From positions 35,993-99,992 of the forward strand of contig JAJTHG010000001.1 in NCBI GenBank assembly GCA_021298835.1: a stretch of DNA of 64,000 nt, in the 5' to 3' direction. Of the stretch, positions 35,865 through 45,257 are shown piece after piece; positions within the stretch are counted from its first letter, which is position 1, and every line of letters starts with the position of its first letter. The DNA is from Gemmatimonadota bacterium. GTDB lineage: Bacteria > Gemmatimonadota > Gemmatimonadetes > Gemmatimonadales > Gemmatimonadaceae. The translations under genes and the position numbers were made by a program. The notes beneath the pieces were generated by a model. It was not told the DNA's origin. It worked only from the letters and a program-made list of their open reading frames with translations, and did no database searches.

Positions 35865-36914
35865 TCAGCTCCAGAGGACGTCCCGCGACACCGCCGAGAC
35901 GCGGCGCACGCCGGAGAGCGCCAGGGCCATCTCGAACTCGCGCTGCACGATGCGGCAGACGGCCTCGACGCCGTCCGCGCCCGCCGCCGCGAGGCCCCAG
36001 ACGGCGGGCCGGCCGATCCCGACGGCGGTGGCTCCCAGCGCCAGCGCCTTGAGCACGTCGGTGCCGCGGCGCACGCCACCGTCGAGCGTCAGCGGGATGC
36101 GCCCGCCGAGCCGCTGGGCCACGCGGTCGAGCGCCTCGAGGGCGCTCGGCACCGTGTCGAGGTTGCGGGCGCCGTGATTCGAGACCATCACCGCCCCGCA
36201 GCCCATCGCCGCCGCCCGCTCGGCGTCTCGCGGATCGAGCACGCCCTTGACGCACACCGGCACGCGGGCCGCCTGCACGAGCCACTCGACGTCGCGCCAC
36301 GACACGGGATTCGGCGAGGCGTCGCCATCGTCGCGCACGTGCGCCCAGTAGGGTGTCGCGACATCGGCGGGGAGCGCGAACCCGGCACGCGTCTCGCGAT
36401 CGCGGGCGCCGGTTGACGGGGTGTCCACCGTCAGGCAGAGGGCCCGCACGCCGAGGTCCTGCACCATGGCCACCAGTTCGCGCGACTTGCCGCGGTCCTT
36501 GGCGAGGTAGAGCTGAAACCAGAGCGGCGCGCCGGCGGCGGCGGTGACGACGTCGTCGAGCGGCGTGGTCGTCCCGCTCGAGACGCAGTACGGCACGCCG
36601 GCCGCCGCCGCCCCGCGCGCGGTCGCGCGCTCTCCGTCGGGATGGAAGGCGCGATGGTACGCCGTCGGCGCGAGGAAGATGGGCGTCGGCCAGGTCGTGC
36701 CCAGCAGATGCACCGCCGTCTCGAGGGGCGGCGTCTCGTCGGGGACGCGCACGGTCAGGCGGCAGCGATCGAACGCCTCGCGGTTCCAGCGCAGCGTCAG
36801 CTCGTCCGCCGCGCCGCCGGCCACGTAGGCCTCGGCGTCGGGGCGCATGGCGGCGCGGCCGAGCGCCTCCCAGTCGGCCACCGTGACGGGGCCGGCCGGC
36901 GCGCCGCCGCTCAT
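35865..36914 (-). CDS. FMN-dependent alpha-hydroxy-acid dehydrogenase/oxidase
   Basis: A 349-residue TIM-barrel flavoenzyme of the lactate dehydrogenase/glycolate oxidase family. FLAPTAYHRAFHPDGE binds FMN, LTVDTPSTGARDRETR and VCVKGVLDPRDA (Lys223) follow, and the catalytic His247 and Arg250 are in VMVSNHGARNLD. LDGGVRRGTDVLKALALGATAVGIGRP forms the FMN phosphate site. It oxidises a 2-hydroxyacid such as L-lactate. Its start overlaps the SURF1 gene by 4 bp, linking it to respiration and suggesting electron delivery to the respiratory chain. Confidence 0.93.
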   Translation of the reverse strand: MSGGAPAGPVTVADWEALGRAAMRPDAEAYVAGGAADELTLRWNREAFDRCRLTVRVPDETPPLETAVHLLGTTWPTPIFLAPTAYHRAFHPDGERATARGAAAAGVPYCVSSGTTTPLDDVVTAAAGAPLWFQLYLAKDRGKSRELVAMVQDLGVRALCLTVDTPSTGARDRETRAGFALPADVATPYWAHVRDDGDASPNPVSWRDVEWLVQAARVPVCVKGVLDPRDAERAAAMGCGAVMVSNHGARNLDTVPSALEALDRVAQRLGGRIPLTLDGGVRRGTDVLKALALGATAVGIGRPAVWGLAAAGADGVEAVCRIVQREFEMALALSGVRRVSAVSRDVLWS

Positions 36915-37678
36915 GCGGCCCCCGGCGCGCTGCGGGGGGCCGCGTCGCCGGACGCGCGTGCGCGGCGACGGTCGGCGCGCGCGAAGAGTGCCGCGCCGAC
37001 CACCGCGACCGACGCGAAGCCGAACCACTGCAACGCGTAGCTGAGATGGGGGCCCTCGCTCATCGGCGGCAACGCCAGACGGACGGGGGTCGAGTCGCGG
37101 TCGCGGGTCGTGTCGTCCACGGAGGGCTGCAGCACGAGATAGAAGGGCGCGACCGGATAGGGCCAGCGGTCGCGGAGCGCCGGCGGGTCGAGCCGGCGGA
37201 TGACGGCGGAATCTTCGGCGGTGCCGGCCGCGCCCGGAAGTCCCATCGGGAAGACGTCCACGAAGGCGATGCCGGTGGCCGAGTCGGCGCGGGGCCGCCA
37301 GCGCGCGGGGTCCGCTGGCGTCTTGGCATCCTGCGCATAGACCCAACCGCGGTTGACCAGCACGACGGTGTCGGTGCCCGGCCGGCGGAGCGGCGTGACG
37401 AAGTTGATGCCGGGCGAGCCGTTGCGCGTGCGCGAGACCAGCCGCACCTCGCGCGCGACGTCCCACGTGCCCGCGAGCTGCACGCGGCGGTAGCGGCTCT
37501 CGGCCGTGTCGGAGGGCAGCGCGGCGATCGGCACCGGGGGCGCCGCGAACCGCGCCGACAGCCGCGCGTTGAAGGTGCGGCGCTCGGCGAGGCGGGAGAG
37601 CTGCCAGAAGCCCAGCCGCACGCATCCCGCCGCGGCGAGGCCCGCCATGAGTACGAATCCCCAGGTTCGGCGCGACAC
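36911..37678 (-). CDS. SURF1 family cytochrome oxidase assembly protein
   Basis: A 255-residue protein with two TM helices, one N-terminal (about 5-23) and one near 215-235 (YALQWFGFASVAVVGAALF), enclosing a periplasmic domain. GFWQLSRLAERR, the YRRVQLAGTWD strand, VLVNRGWV and the final HLSYALQWFGFA motif are diagnostic of SURF1, which helps heme a insertion into cytochrome c oxidase. The oxidase genes are not in the window. Confidence 0.92.
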   Translation of the reverse strand: MSRRTWGFVLMAGLAAAGCVRLGFWQLSRLAERRTFNARLSARFAAPPVPIAALPSDTAESRYRRVQLAGTWDVAREVRLVSRTRNGSPGINFVTPLRRPGTDTVVLVNRGWVYAQDAKTPADPARWRPRADSATGIAFVDVFPMGLPGAAGTAEDSAVIRRLDPPALRDRWPYPVAPFYLVLQPSVDDTTRDRDSTPVRLALPPMSEGPHLSYALQWFGFASVAVVGAALFARADRRRARASGDAAPRSAPGAA

Positions 37679-37814
37679 GCGGGGAATCTAGCCCAGGAGG
37701 CCGGAGAGGTTGTTGGAGCGGATCGGGCGATTCGACCAGGAGCAGGCTGCGGGGGTCGAGGGCCCCCGGACAACTGACCTCGGTCCCGAATGCAGACAGC
37801 CGGCGGTAGAGTTA

Positions 37815-38375
37815 CGCCGCTTCTTGGGGGGGAGCTCCAGACGGGCATCGGCGAATTCCTTGGGGGGCAGGTGCCCCAGGGCGCCGTGAGGACGGGCCTC
37901 GTTGCGGTCGGTGCGCAACGCCGCGATGACCTGCTGCGCGTGGGCGATGTCCGCGATTTGTGTGACGTTCAAACACTCGTCCCGGAGCTTGCCGTTGAAT
38001 GACTCGATGTAGCTGTTGTCCGTGGGCTTCCCGGGCCGCGTGTGTTCGAGCTGCACGCCGCGCGCATACGCCCAGTCTCCGAGCACGCGCGACATGAACT
38101 CGGTGCCGGGGTCGCGGGTGATCCACACCGGCTTGCCGTACCCCCTGCGTCAGGATCGTCTTCGCATGACCAGCGCGTCATGCACGAAGTCCATGCTCCA
38201 CCGCTGCGCGCGGCCGCTCGGGACCGGTGCCGACCCCCGGTGCAACGCGCGTTGCTTGCGCCGACGGACCCGCTGCCGGTGCTGTAGCCCCTCCAAGCGA
38301 TAGAGCCGCCGAATGCGCTTGAGGTCGACCGGCCAGCCCTCGCGGCGCAGCAGTCCGCCGACGCGTGACCCGCGC
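37815..38375 (-). pseudogene. Decayed IS3-family transposase (orfB remnant)
   Basis: The minus strand encodes, in two frames, the two ends of an IS3-type DDE transposase. The first piece (about 38175-38375) reads GWPVDLKRIRRLYRLEGL and then RWSMDFVHDAL with the first catalytic Asp. The second (about 37815-38140) reads DPGTEFMS and NSYIESFNGKLRDECL with the last Glu, and ends with a PHGALGHLPPKEFA-type tail. Roughly 50 residues that normally lie between these pieces are missing, and the frame changes there. No orfA and no convincing terminal inverted repeats were seen. The 5' end abuts the stop of the AttH-fusion gene. Confidence 0.85.
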
Positions 38376-39872
38376 TCAGCGATACGTCTCGAAGAACCCG
38401 CGGCCCTCCCCCGCGATCGGCGTGCCGTCCACGCGGCCGCGAAGCCGCGCCCGCCCCGCCAATTGCAGGAACCACGGCTGCGCGATCGTCCGCGCGGCCG
38501 CGGTCTCGCCCCGCTCGATCAGACCGCGGCGCGTGTCGGTGACGGCGACGTCGTCCACGAGGAGCTCGACCACCAGGGTGTCGCGGCCGCGGATGTCCAC
38601 CATGCGGCCGCGCGAAGGGACACGCAACGTCGTGCTTCCGGCGCGCCACGTGCGGTCGTCGGTCCACTCGACCTCCTGCGGCCGGAAGAGCGCGCGGAAA
38701 CCGAGCGAGTCCACGAGGTAGAAGAAGACCGGCGCCGATGCCGCGGCGCGGTCCGTCTGCTGCACGCGGCCGTACAGAAAGGTGTAGTCGCCGGCGCGGC
38801 TCGCCCCCCACTCCCAGTTCACCGAGCACCAGACGCCCCAGTTGTGGTCGTGGTAGCCCTGCGCGTTGGCGAAGCGGAAGCACGCACCGCCGCTGCATGC
38901 CGTGCCGCTCGCCCGCCCCCGCAGCACCGGGACGGCGTAGCCCGAGACGAGGCCTTGCCCGCCAAGGTCGGCACCCGGGAAGTACTGCCGCGGCTCGGGG
39001 ACCAGCGTCAGCGACACGGCGATCGGTGCCCCGCCCCCTTCGGCATCGGCGCGCGCCCGGATCTCGTACGTCCCCTCGGGCGTTACCCGCACCGAGGCAT
39101 CGCCGACGTCGAGGTCGGCGCGCGTGGTGTCGAAGTGCACGCGCGAGGCCGGGACGCGGCGCGACCAGCGCCGAACCGGCCGGCCGGCGTCGTGCCGGCT
39201 GACCAGCACCTGCGCCCCCCACTCGCCCTGCGGCACGTCGCCGACGAGCATGACGGTGACGAAGAGCCGCTGGCGGCCATCGTCGGAGACGACGTTCGCG
39301 TAGTGCCACTCGGCCCAACTGCGGCGCGCCGCAGCGGGGACGCCGGCCGGCACGTGGTGCAACCGGTCCATCTGGTGCAGCCGTTCGGCGGGAGTGGGCG
39401 CGAGCCAGGCGCGGTCGGCCTCGTCATCCGCCCACGTGCCCTCCGCGAGCGGCGGCACCGCGCCGGCGGCCGCCGAGGCGGACGGGATCTCGCCGATCGC
39501 CCGCACCGGGATCGTACGCCCGCCGGCCCGCAGGTAGGCCAGCTTCTCGGAGACCTGCGGTGCGGCCACCACCACGGCGTCCCCGAGGCGCGGGGCCGTG
39601 AGCAACTGGCGATGCACGAAGCGGGCGTTCGCGATCGAGAACCACATCCCGCCCACGCCGCCGGTCTTGAGCATCTCGACGTCGAGCCCCTCGGGAAGGA
39701 CGGTCACCGCCCCGCCCCCGACGAGCCGCTCGTCGCGCGCCTGGGCCATCATCGCCTCGCCGATGCTCAGGAGCACGATCATGACCCCGACCCCGAGGCC
39801 GAAGCCGCCGAAGAGCAGCGCGCTCCGCCAGGGGCGGTGGGCGAGGTGGGCGAAGGCGAGCCGGGCGATCAT
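38376..39872 (-). CDS. Membrane-anchored AttH/CrtC-domain protein (MacB-like N-terminus fused to AttH)
   Basis: A 498-residue fusion. The N-terminus (about 1-130) looks like the first TM helix and start of the periplasmic domain of MacB/FtsX permeases (WRSALLFGGFGLGVGVMIVLLSIGEAMMAQA). The rest (about 140-498) is an AttH/CrtC-type beta-barrel with the hallmark GYHDHNWG and a following VNWEWG. The ATG at 39872 is the first Met before the TM helix; a longer start at 39914 adds a Cys-rich stretch without support. It begins 7 bp after the ABC ATPase gene. Three more FtsX helices expected of a true permease are absent. Confidence 0.8.
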   Translation of the reverse strand: MIARLAFAHLAHRPWRSALLFGGFGLGVGVMIVLLSIGEAMMAQARDERLVGGGAVTVLPEGLDVEMLKTGGVGGMWFSIANARFVHRQLLTAPRLGDAVVVAAPQVSEKLAYLRAGGRTIPVRAIGEIPSASAAAGAVPPLAEGTWADDEADRAWLAPTPAERLHQMDRLHHVPAGVPAAARRSWAEWHYANVVSDDGRQRLFVTVMLVGDVPQGEWGAQVLVSRHDAGRPVRRWSRRVPASRVHFDTTRADLDVGDASVRVTPEGTYEIRARADAEGGGAPIAVSLTLVPEPRQYFPGADLGGQGLVSGYAVPVLRGRASGTACSGGACFRFANAQGYHDHNWGVWCSVNWEWGASRAGDYTFLYGRVQQTDRAAASAPVFFYLVDSLGFRALFRPQEVEWTDDRTWRAGSTTLRVPSRGRMVDIRGRDTLVVELLVDDVAVTDTRRGLIERGETAAARTIAQPWFLQLAGRARLRGRVDGTPIAGEGRGFFETYR

Positions 39873-39879
39873 GCGTCGG

Positions 39880-40581
39880 TCAGTCGCGCAGGCGCTCGTC
39901 GCGCACGATCGCACCGTCCTTCATGTGCACCACGCGACGGGCCGCCCGTGCCAGTTCCTCGTCGTGCGTCACGACGACCAGGGTCGTGCCGTCGCGGTTG
40001 AGGCGATCGAAGAGCTGGATGATCTCCGTCCCCGTGCGCGCGTCGAGCTCGCCGGTGGGCTCGTCCGCCAGCACGAGCGCCGGCCGGTTGGCGAGCGCGC
40101 GCGCGATCGCCACGCGCTGCTGCTCGCCCCCCGAGAGCTGCGTCGGGCGGTGCGCCGTCCGCGCGCCGAGCCCGACGTACGCGAGCAGTTCGGCCGCTCT
40201 CGCGCGGCGCTCCCGCGGCGGCACCCCCGCCTCCGCCATGGGCAACGCGACGTTCTCGGCCGCAGTGAGCATCGGCAGCAGGTGGAACCGCTGGAACACG
40301 AAGCCCACCGAGCGCAGCCGGAAGTCGGTCGCCGCCCGGTCGTCGAGCCGCGCGACGTCGCGCCCGCGGTGGCGCACCGCCCCGCGCGTCGGCCGGTCGA
40401 GCGCGCCAAGCAGGCTCAGCAGCGTGCTCTTGCCGCAGCCGCTGGGCCCGACGATCGCAACGTAGTCGCCCTCGTGCACCGCCAGCGAGAGCCCGCGCAG
40501 CGCGTGCACCGCGTCGCCGGCCATCGCGTAGTCGCGGTGGATTTCGACCGCCTCGAGCATCAGGGTGCCGGGGGGCGTCAT
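39880..40581 (-). CDS. ABC transporter ATP-binding protein (MacB/LolD type)
   Basis: A 233-residue ATPase. Walker A GPSGCGKST (45-53), signature LSGGEQQR (148-155), Walker B LVLADEP and the LDARTG D-loop are intact, as is the H-loop (VVTHDEE). The type VII (MacB-like) group powers mechanotransmission across the envelope rather than classical transport. It lies between the FtsX permease (4-bp overlap) and the AttH-fusion gene, like attE of the AttEFGH set. Confidence 0.95.
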   Translation of the reverse strand: MTPPGTLMLEAVEIHRDYAMAGDAVHALRGLSLAVHEGDYVAIVGPSGCGKSTLLSLLGALDRPTRGAVRHRGRDVARLDDRAATDFRLRSVGFVFQRFHLLPMLTAAENVALPMAEAGVPPRERRARAAELLAYVGLGARTAHRPTQLSGGEQQRVAIARALANRPALVLADEPTGELDARTGTEIIQLFDRLNRDGTTLVVVTHDEELARAARRVVHMKDGAIVRDERLRD

Positions 40582-41762
40582 GCCACCGCCTCTTCGCGAA
40601 GCGTCGCCGCGATCGGCAGCCGCGCCGCGCGCCAGCTCGGCAGGATGCCGGCGAGGGTCCCCGCCACCACCAGCAGCCCCATCGCCGTCCCCGCGTCGCG
40701 GGGCTGGAAGACGAAGAAGGCGATGTCGGGCGGCAGCCCGGGGAAGTCGCCGAGGATCGCGTCGAGGTAGCGCGCCGTGACGAGGCCAAGCCCGAGCCCC
40801 AGCAGCCCCCCCGCGACCGACAGCGCCAGCCCCTCGGCGACGACCTGCTGCACGATGCGGCGGGCCTGCACGCCGAGCGCGCGCTGCACCGCGATCTCCC
40901 CGATGCGTTCGTTCACGGACACCGTCATGAGCGTGGTGACGAGCAGGAAGCCCACGGCCAGCGACACGCTGCCGAGGATGAAGGCGAGGTTCCGGAAGTA
41001 GGCGACCCGCTCGTCGGCCTGCGCGACCGCATCGGCGGTGGTGAGCACGCTCACGCGCGGCAGCGCCGCCGCGAGGGCGCGCGCCACGGCCGCGGGCTCG
41101 GCCCCGGGCGCGAGCCGCACCATCGCCGACGAGATGCGGTCGCGGCGCGCGCCGTCGGCGGTCGCCTGCAGGTCGGCCAGCGGCATCGCGACCACGGGCT
41201 GGTCGGCCCCGAGGAAGTAGAAGCGCCCGACGCCGACGATCCGCCGCGGCGCGAGCTCGCGGAAGGCACGCAGCTGCGGATCCCAGCCCGTGCCGAGCGA
41301 GACAGTATCGCCCACCCGGCGCCCGAGCGCCGCGAGCGCCGCCGGGCTGGCGACGAGCTCGCCGGCGGCGGCGTCGCGTCCCTCGCGGAGTGCGTAGTCG
41401 CCCTGCACCCCCGCCTCGACGCCGAGCGCCGCGACCGTCACCGCCCCGTCGCCGCGCGGGGCCACCAGCTGGGCGCCAAGATTCGGCGCCACCACCGCGA
41501 CGCCCGGCTGGGCGCGCGCGGCGGCGACAAGGGCGGCGGCGTCTCCCACGGTCGCCTCGGTGTCGAAGGGCAGCGTCCCCTTGGGGCTGAGCCGCACCTG
41601 ATAGCCGCGCGTGTCGAGCAGCTCGCGGAAGGACAAGCGCATCCCGCTCGAGAGCATGACCATGTCGAGCAGCATCGCGCTCGCGACGGCGATGCCGGCG
41701 ACGGCGAGCGCGGTGCGCGTCCGGTGGCGCGCGAGCGACGCGACGGCGAGGGCGACGCGCAT
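40578..41762 (-). CDS. FtsX-like ABC transporter permease
   Basis: A 394-residue permease with the four-TM FtsX/MacB layout. One helix lies near the N-terminus (LAVAGIAVASAMLLDMVML). A large periplasmic domain spans about 40-260. Three C-terminal helices follow (LAFILGSVSLAVGFLLVTTLM; LALSVAGGLLGLGLGLVTA; AMGLLVVAGTLAGILPSW), with the coupling helix NERIGEIAVQRALGV. The start ATG at 41762 lies 2 bp after the upstream permease gene. It probably pairs with the neighbouring permease and ATPase. Confidence 0.92.
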   Translation of the reverse strand: MRVALAVASLARHRTRTALAVAGIAVASAMLLDMVMLSSGMRLSFRELLDTRGYQVRLSPKGTLPFDTEATVGDAAALVAAARAQPGVAVVAPNLGAQLVAPRGDGAVTVAALGVEAGVQGDYALREGRDAAAGELVASPAALAALGRRVGDTVSLGTGWDPQLRAFRELAPRRIVGVGRFYFLGADQPVVAMPLADLQATADGARRDRISSAMVRLAPGAEPAAVARALAAALPRVSVLTTADAVAQADERVAYFRNLAFILGSVSLAVGFLLVTTLMTVSVNERIGEIAVQRALGVQARRIVQQVVAEGLALSVAGGLLGLGLGLVTARYLDAILGDFPGLPPDIAFFVFQPRDAGTAMGLLVVAGTLAGILPSWRAARLPIAATLREEAVA

Positions 41763-41764
41763 CG

Positions 41765-42670
41765 TCAGCGGCCCAGCAGGGCGAGCGGCGGGCGCCCGAC
41801 GACGCGCCGCGCCGCCAGCCAGCCGGCCCCGACGCCGAGCCCGGCGGAGAGCGCCACCGCGAGCGCGACCACCTCGCCGGTGACGAGCGAGAACACCAGC
41901 GGCGTGCGGTAGAGCCCCTGATAGTAGCGGTTCACCACCTGCGAGACGGCCCACCCGAGCCCCGTGCCGAGCGCCGCGCCGAGGACGGCGATCGCGGTCG
42001 CCTCGACGACGATCGCGCGGACGACCGTGCGGCGGGACAGGCCGATCAGGCGCAGCGTCGCGACCTCGCGCCGGCGCTCCTCGACGCGCAGCAGCATGAT
42101 GCAGAGCAGGAAGATCGCGCTCGCGAGGATCGTGATCACGCCGATCGCCCGGTGGAAGCGGTTGATCACCGCGAACGTGCGACCGGTCTCGACCGCGATG
42201 TCGCGCGAGCGGTGCGCGCGGAAGCCGAAGGCCCGCGCGTTGATGCCGGCGACGACGCGGTCGGTGGCGCCGGAGTCGCGCGTGACGACGGCGAAGCGAT
42301 CCACGCGATCGCCGTAGGCGAGGAGCGCCTGCAGGTCGGCCAGGTGCAGCCGCACCTTGTACTCGGCCCGCGCGACCTCGGACGGGTCCGCCGTGCGGCG
42401 GGCGAAGGCGGCGACGACCATGCGCCGTGCGGGTCCGTCGGGCGTCGCCGCGATGGCGATCGTGTCGCCGAGGCGGATGCCGGCGTCGTCGCGCAGGCGC
42501 GCGTCGAGCGCGATCGTCGGCAGCGGGGCCTGCGCGGCGGCGGGTGCCGCGGCGGCGAGCCCCAGCAGCGCCGCCCCGATGGCGGCGCGCCACCTGCCGC
42601 GTGGCGCGGGGCGGCGGCACGGCGACGAAGGCGGGAACGCGGGTCGGTGGGCGGGCATCGGCGCGGTCAA
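41765..42670 (-). CDS. FtsX-like permease with a signal peptide in place of the first TM helix
   Basis: A 301-residue protein. After an Arg/Pro-rich start there is a signal-peptide-like segment ending AAAQA (about residues 30-47), then a shortened periplasmic domain (LDARLRDDAGIRLGDTIAIAA), then three C-terminal TM helices with the FtsX coupling segment EERRREVATLRLIGLSRRTV. If the signal is cleaved, it has one helix fewer than standard FtsX permeases. It is first in the four-gene operon and matches the attF/attG position. Confidence 0.82.
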   Translation of the reverse strand: MTAPMPAHRPAFPPSSPCRRPAPRGRWRAAIGAALLGLAAAAPAAAQAPLPTIALDARLRDDAGIRLGDTIAIAATPDGPARRMVVAAFARRTADPSEVARAEYKVRLHLADLQALLAYGDRVDRFAVVTRDSGATDRVVAGINARAFGFRAHRSRDIAVETGRTFAVINRFHRAIGVITILASAIFLLCIMLLRVEERRREVATLRLIGLSRRTVVRAIVVEATAIAVLGAALGTGLGWAVSQVVNRYYQGLYRTPLVFSLVTGEVVALAVALSAGLGVGAGWLAARRVVGRPPLALLGR

Positions 42671-42707
42671 CGGCCGCGGCGGCGACGGCGTTCCGACGGC
42701 GCGGCGG

Positions 42708-43421
42708 TCAGGCGACGTACACGAGCGCGGCGAGCGCCGCCGGCACGTGGCAGTCGCGGTCGTCGCCGCCCCCCGCGCCGTGGACGGTCACGCGCAGCGC
42801 GCCGGCCGCGCTCCGGTGCGCCACGACCGTCACGCGCGCCCCCGGCACGAGCCCCAGGCCGCCGAGCGTGCGCAGCGCCTCGGCGTCGCGGCCGCTCACC
42901 CCCGCGACGACCACGTGGTCCCCGTCGGCGCAGGTGGCGAGCGGCTGGTGCCGCGAGTCGGCGACGCGTCCCTCGCGCGTGGGGATCGGCGCCCCGTGCG
43001 GATCGGTTGCCGGGTCGCCGATGGCCTGCGCCATCCGCTCGACCAGCTCGTCCGACGCGGCGTGCTCGAGCCGCTCCGCCTCGTCGTGCACGCGATCCCA
43101 CGGGTAGCCGAGGACGAGCGCCAGGTACGACTCGATCACGCGGTGGCGGCGGATCGTCTGGAGGGCCGCTCGGCGGCCGGCGGCCGTGAGGGTGACGCCT
43201 CGGTAGCGCTCGTAGTGAAGCAGACCCTGGTCGGCGAGCCGCTTGACCATGCCGGAGACCGACGCGGGGGCCACGTTCAGGCGGGCCGCGATGTCGGTCG
43301 TGCCGCCGACGCCCCCGGCTCGCTCGAGGTCGTAGATCGCCTTCAGGTAGTCCTCGACCGAGACCGTCAGCTGCTCGCCGACGCCGCGGCGCCGGGTGGC
43401 CGGCGGACGGTCGGCGGTCAT
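42708..43421 (-). CDS. mntR: DtxR/MntR-family metal-dependent regulator
   Basis: A 237-residue regulator. A winged HTH (about 18-80: SVEDYLKAIYDLERAGG, then TTDIAARLNVAPASVSGMVKRL) is followed by the metal-binding dimerisation domain (HRVIESYLALVLGYPWDRVHDEAERLEH with its Glu/His/Cys-type ligands). A C-terminal FeoA-like SH3 domain spans about 165-235. It is the last gene of the mntH-uspA-mntR operon, with a 4-bp overlap. It probably binds Mn2+ or Fe2+ and represses mntH through the inverted repeat at 45259-45278. Mn versus Fe specificity is not decidable by eye. Confidence 0.9.
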   Translation of the reverse strand: MTADRPPATRRRGVGEQLTVSVEDYLKAIYDLERAGGVGGTTDIAARLNVAPASVSGMVKRLADQGLLHYERYRGVTLTAAGRRAALQTIRRHRVIESYLALVLGYPWDRVHDEAERLEHAASDELVERMAQAIGDPATDPHGAPIPTREGRVADSRHQPLATCADGDHVVVAGVSGRDAEALRTLGGLGLVPGARVTVVAHRSAAGALRVTVHGAGGGDDRDCHVPAALAALVYVA

Positions 43422-43861
43422 GCCACCGCCCCGGGGTCGCTCGTGTCCCGGAGCAGCAGCACGGGCACGCGCGTCAGGTGCCGGACGCCGTTGGCCACGC
43501 TGCCGTACACCACGTCCGCGAGAAAGCGATGGCCGTGCGTGCCCATGGCGATCAGGTCGCACCCCTCCCGCTCCGCGGCCGCGCAGATCTCCTTGGCCGG
43601 GTCGCCCCCCGCCAGCACCGCGTCGGCCGCGATGCCCGCGGCGGCGAGCGCCTCGCATTCCGCCTCGAGGTAGGCCCGGTCGCGCCGCATCTCCTCGCTT
43701 TCCCGCAGGTCGAGTTCGCGGAACGAACGCGCGACCCACCCGTCCGCCACGTGGATCAGCACCACCGAGGCGCCGCAGTGCGCCGCGAGCTGCGCCACGT
43801 GGCCCAGGATGCACCGGTCGGTGCGGGAGTGTTCGAGCGGGACGAGGATCCGGCGGTACAT
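43418..43861 (-). CDS. UspA-type universal stress protein
   Basis: A 147-residue single Usp domain. It opens YRRILVPLEHS and contains the ATP-binding motif G-x2-G-x9-G-S (GTHGHRFLADVVYGS) near residue 107. It is translated between the Nramp transporter and the DtxR/MntR regulator, overlapping the latter as ATGA. A Usp protein within a metal-uptake operon may tie transport to energy or stress state; the link is inferred from position. Confidence 0.93.
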   Translation of the reverse strand: MYRRILVPLEHSRTDRCILGHVAQLAAHCGASVVLIHVADGWVARSFRELDLRESEEMRRDRAYLEAECEALAAAGIAADAVLAGGDPAKEICAAAEREGCDLIAMGTHGHRFLADVVYGSVANGVRHLTRVPVLLLRDTSDPGAVA

Positions 43862-43880
43862 GCGGCGGCGAGGCGTCGGG

Positions 43881-45257
43881 TCAGGCGAGCCAGTCGCGCA
43901 CGGTCTGCACGAGCAACCAGGCGTTCAGGGCACCGATCACCAGCGCGACCAGCCACGCGAGCGCGGCCGTCCAGCGCGGGATGACGAACTCGCCCATCTT
44001 CGCCCGGTCGGCCGTGAAGCGCACGAGCGGGACGACCGCGAACGAAAGCTGCAGACTGAGAATCACCTGCGACAGCACCAGCAGCTGTGCCGTCCCCCGT
44101 TCACCGAAGAAGATAGCGGTCAGCGCGGCCGGCACGATGGCGATGAGCCGCGTGATGAGCCGCCGCACCCAGGGCCGGAGCCGCAGGTCGAGGAACCCCT
44201 CCATCACGATCTGTCCCGCCAGCGTCCCGGTGATCGTCGAGTTCTGGCCGGACGCCAGCAGCGCCACCGCGAAGGCGACGCTCGCGCCGCCGCCGAGGAG
44301 CGGCGTCAGCAGCCGGTAGGCGTCCTGGATCTCGGCCACCGTGGTGTTGCCGCGCGAGTGGAACGTCGCGGCCGCCAGGATGAGGATGGACGCGTTGATG
44401 AAGAGCGCGAACGACAGGGCGATCGTCGAGTCGAGGAAGGCGAACCGGACGGCCTCGCGGCGGCCGCTGGCGCTCTCCTCGTACTTGCGCGTCTGCACGA
44501 TCGAGCTGTGCAGGTAGAGGTTGTGCGGCATCACGGTCGCCCCGAGGATCCCCATCGCGAGGTAGAGCATCGCGGGGTCGGTCACGATCGCCGGCGTCGG
44601 CACGAAGCCCCGGGCCACCCCGGCCCAGTCGGGGCGCGCGAGCGCCAGCTCGAAGACGAAGCACGCCCCGACCGTCGCGACGAGCGTGATCACCAGCGCC
44701 TCGAGCAGCCGGAACCCGCGGTGCTGCAGCGTGAGGAGCAGCAGCACGTCGAACGCGGTGATCAGCACCCCGAGCCAGAGCGGCAGCCCGAACAGCAGGT
44801 TCAGTGCGATCGCCGTCCCGATGACCTCCGCCAGGTCCGTCGCCGCGATCGCCAGCTCGGCCAGCACCCAGAGCGCGAGCGACACCGGGCGCGAGTAGGC
44901 GTCGCGGCACGCCTGTGCGAGGTCGCGTCCGGTGACGATGCCGAGCCGGCTGGCGAGACCCTGCAACAGCACCGCCATCAGGTTCGAGATCAGGATCACC
45001 GACAGCAGCGCGTACCCGAACCGCGACCCGCCCGCGAGGTCGGTGGCCCAGTTGCCGGGATCCATGTACCCGACCGCCACGAGATAGCCCGGCCCCGCGA
45101 ACGCCAGCAGCTTCCGCCACCACGTGCGACCGCTCACCGGGATCGAGCGGTACACCTCGGCCAGCGACGGGGCCGTCCGCGCGGCGCGCCACGCGCCGCT
45201 CGGCGTCGGGCGCGCGGCCGGCGTCTCGGCGGAATCGGTGGCGGGCGGGAACGACAT
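43881..45257 (-). CDS. mntH: Nramp-family Mn2+/Fe2+:H+ symporter
   Basis: A 458-residue transporter with 11 TM helices. The helix-1 metal motif DPGNWAT (Asp66, Asn69) and the helix-6 motif MPHNLYLHS are intact, so the classic Asp/Asn/Met coordination of Mn2+ is retained. An N-terminal cytosolic tail of about 50 residues precedes the core. The gene heads an operon with uspA and mntR. Its ATG coincides with the predicted transcription start, so the mRNA is probably leaderless. Confidence 0.96.
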   Translation of the reverse strand: MSFPPATDSAETPAARPTPSGAWRAARTAPSLAEVYRSIPVSGRTWWRKLLAFAGPGYLVAVGYMDPGNWATDLAGGSRFGYALLSVILISNLMAVLLQGLASRLGIVTGRDLAQACRDAYSRPVSLALWVLAELAIAATDLAEVIGTAIALNLLFGLPLWLGVLITAFDVLLLLTLQHRGFRLLEALVITLVATVGACFVFELALARPDWAGVARGFVPTPAIVTDPAMLYLAMGILGATVMPHNLYLHSSIVQTRKYEESASGRREAVRFAFLDSTIALSFALFINASILILAAATFHSRGNTTVAEIQDAYRLLTPLLGGGASVAFAVALLASGQNSTITGTLAGQIVMEGFLDLRLRPWVRRLITRLIAIVPAALTAIFFGERGTAQLLVLSQVILSLQLSFAVVPLVRFTADRAKMGEFVIPRWTAALAWLVALVIGALNAWLLVQTVRDWLA

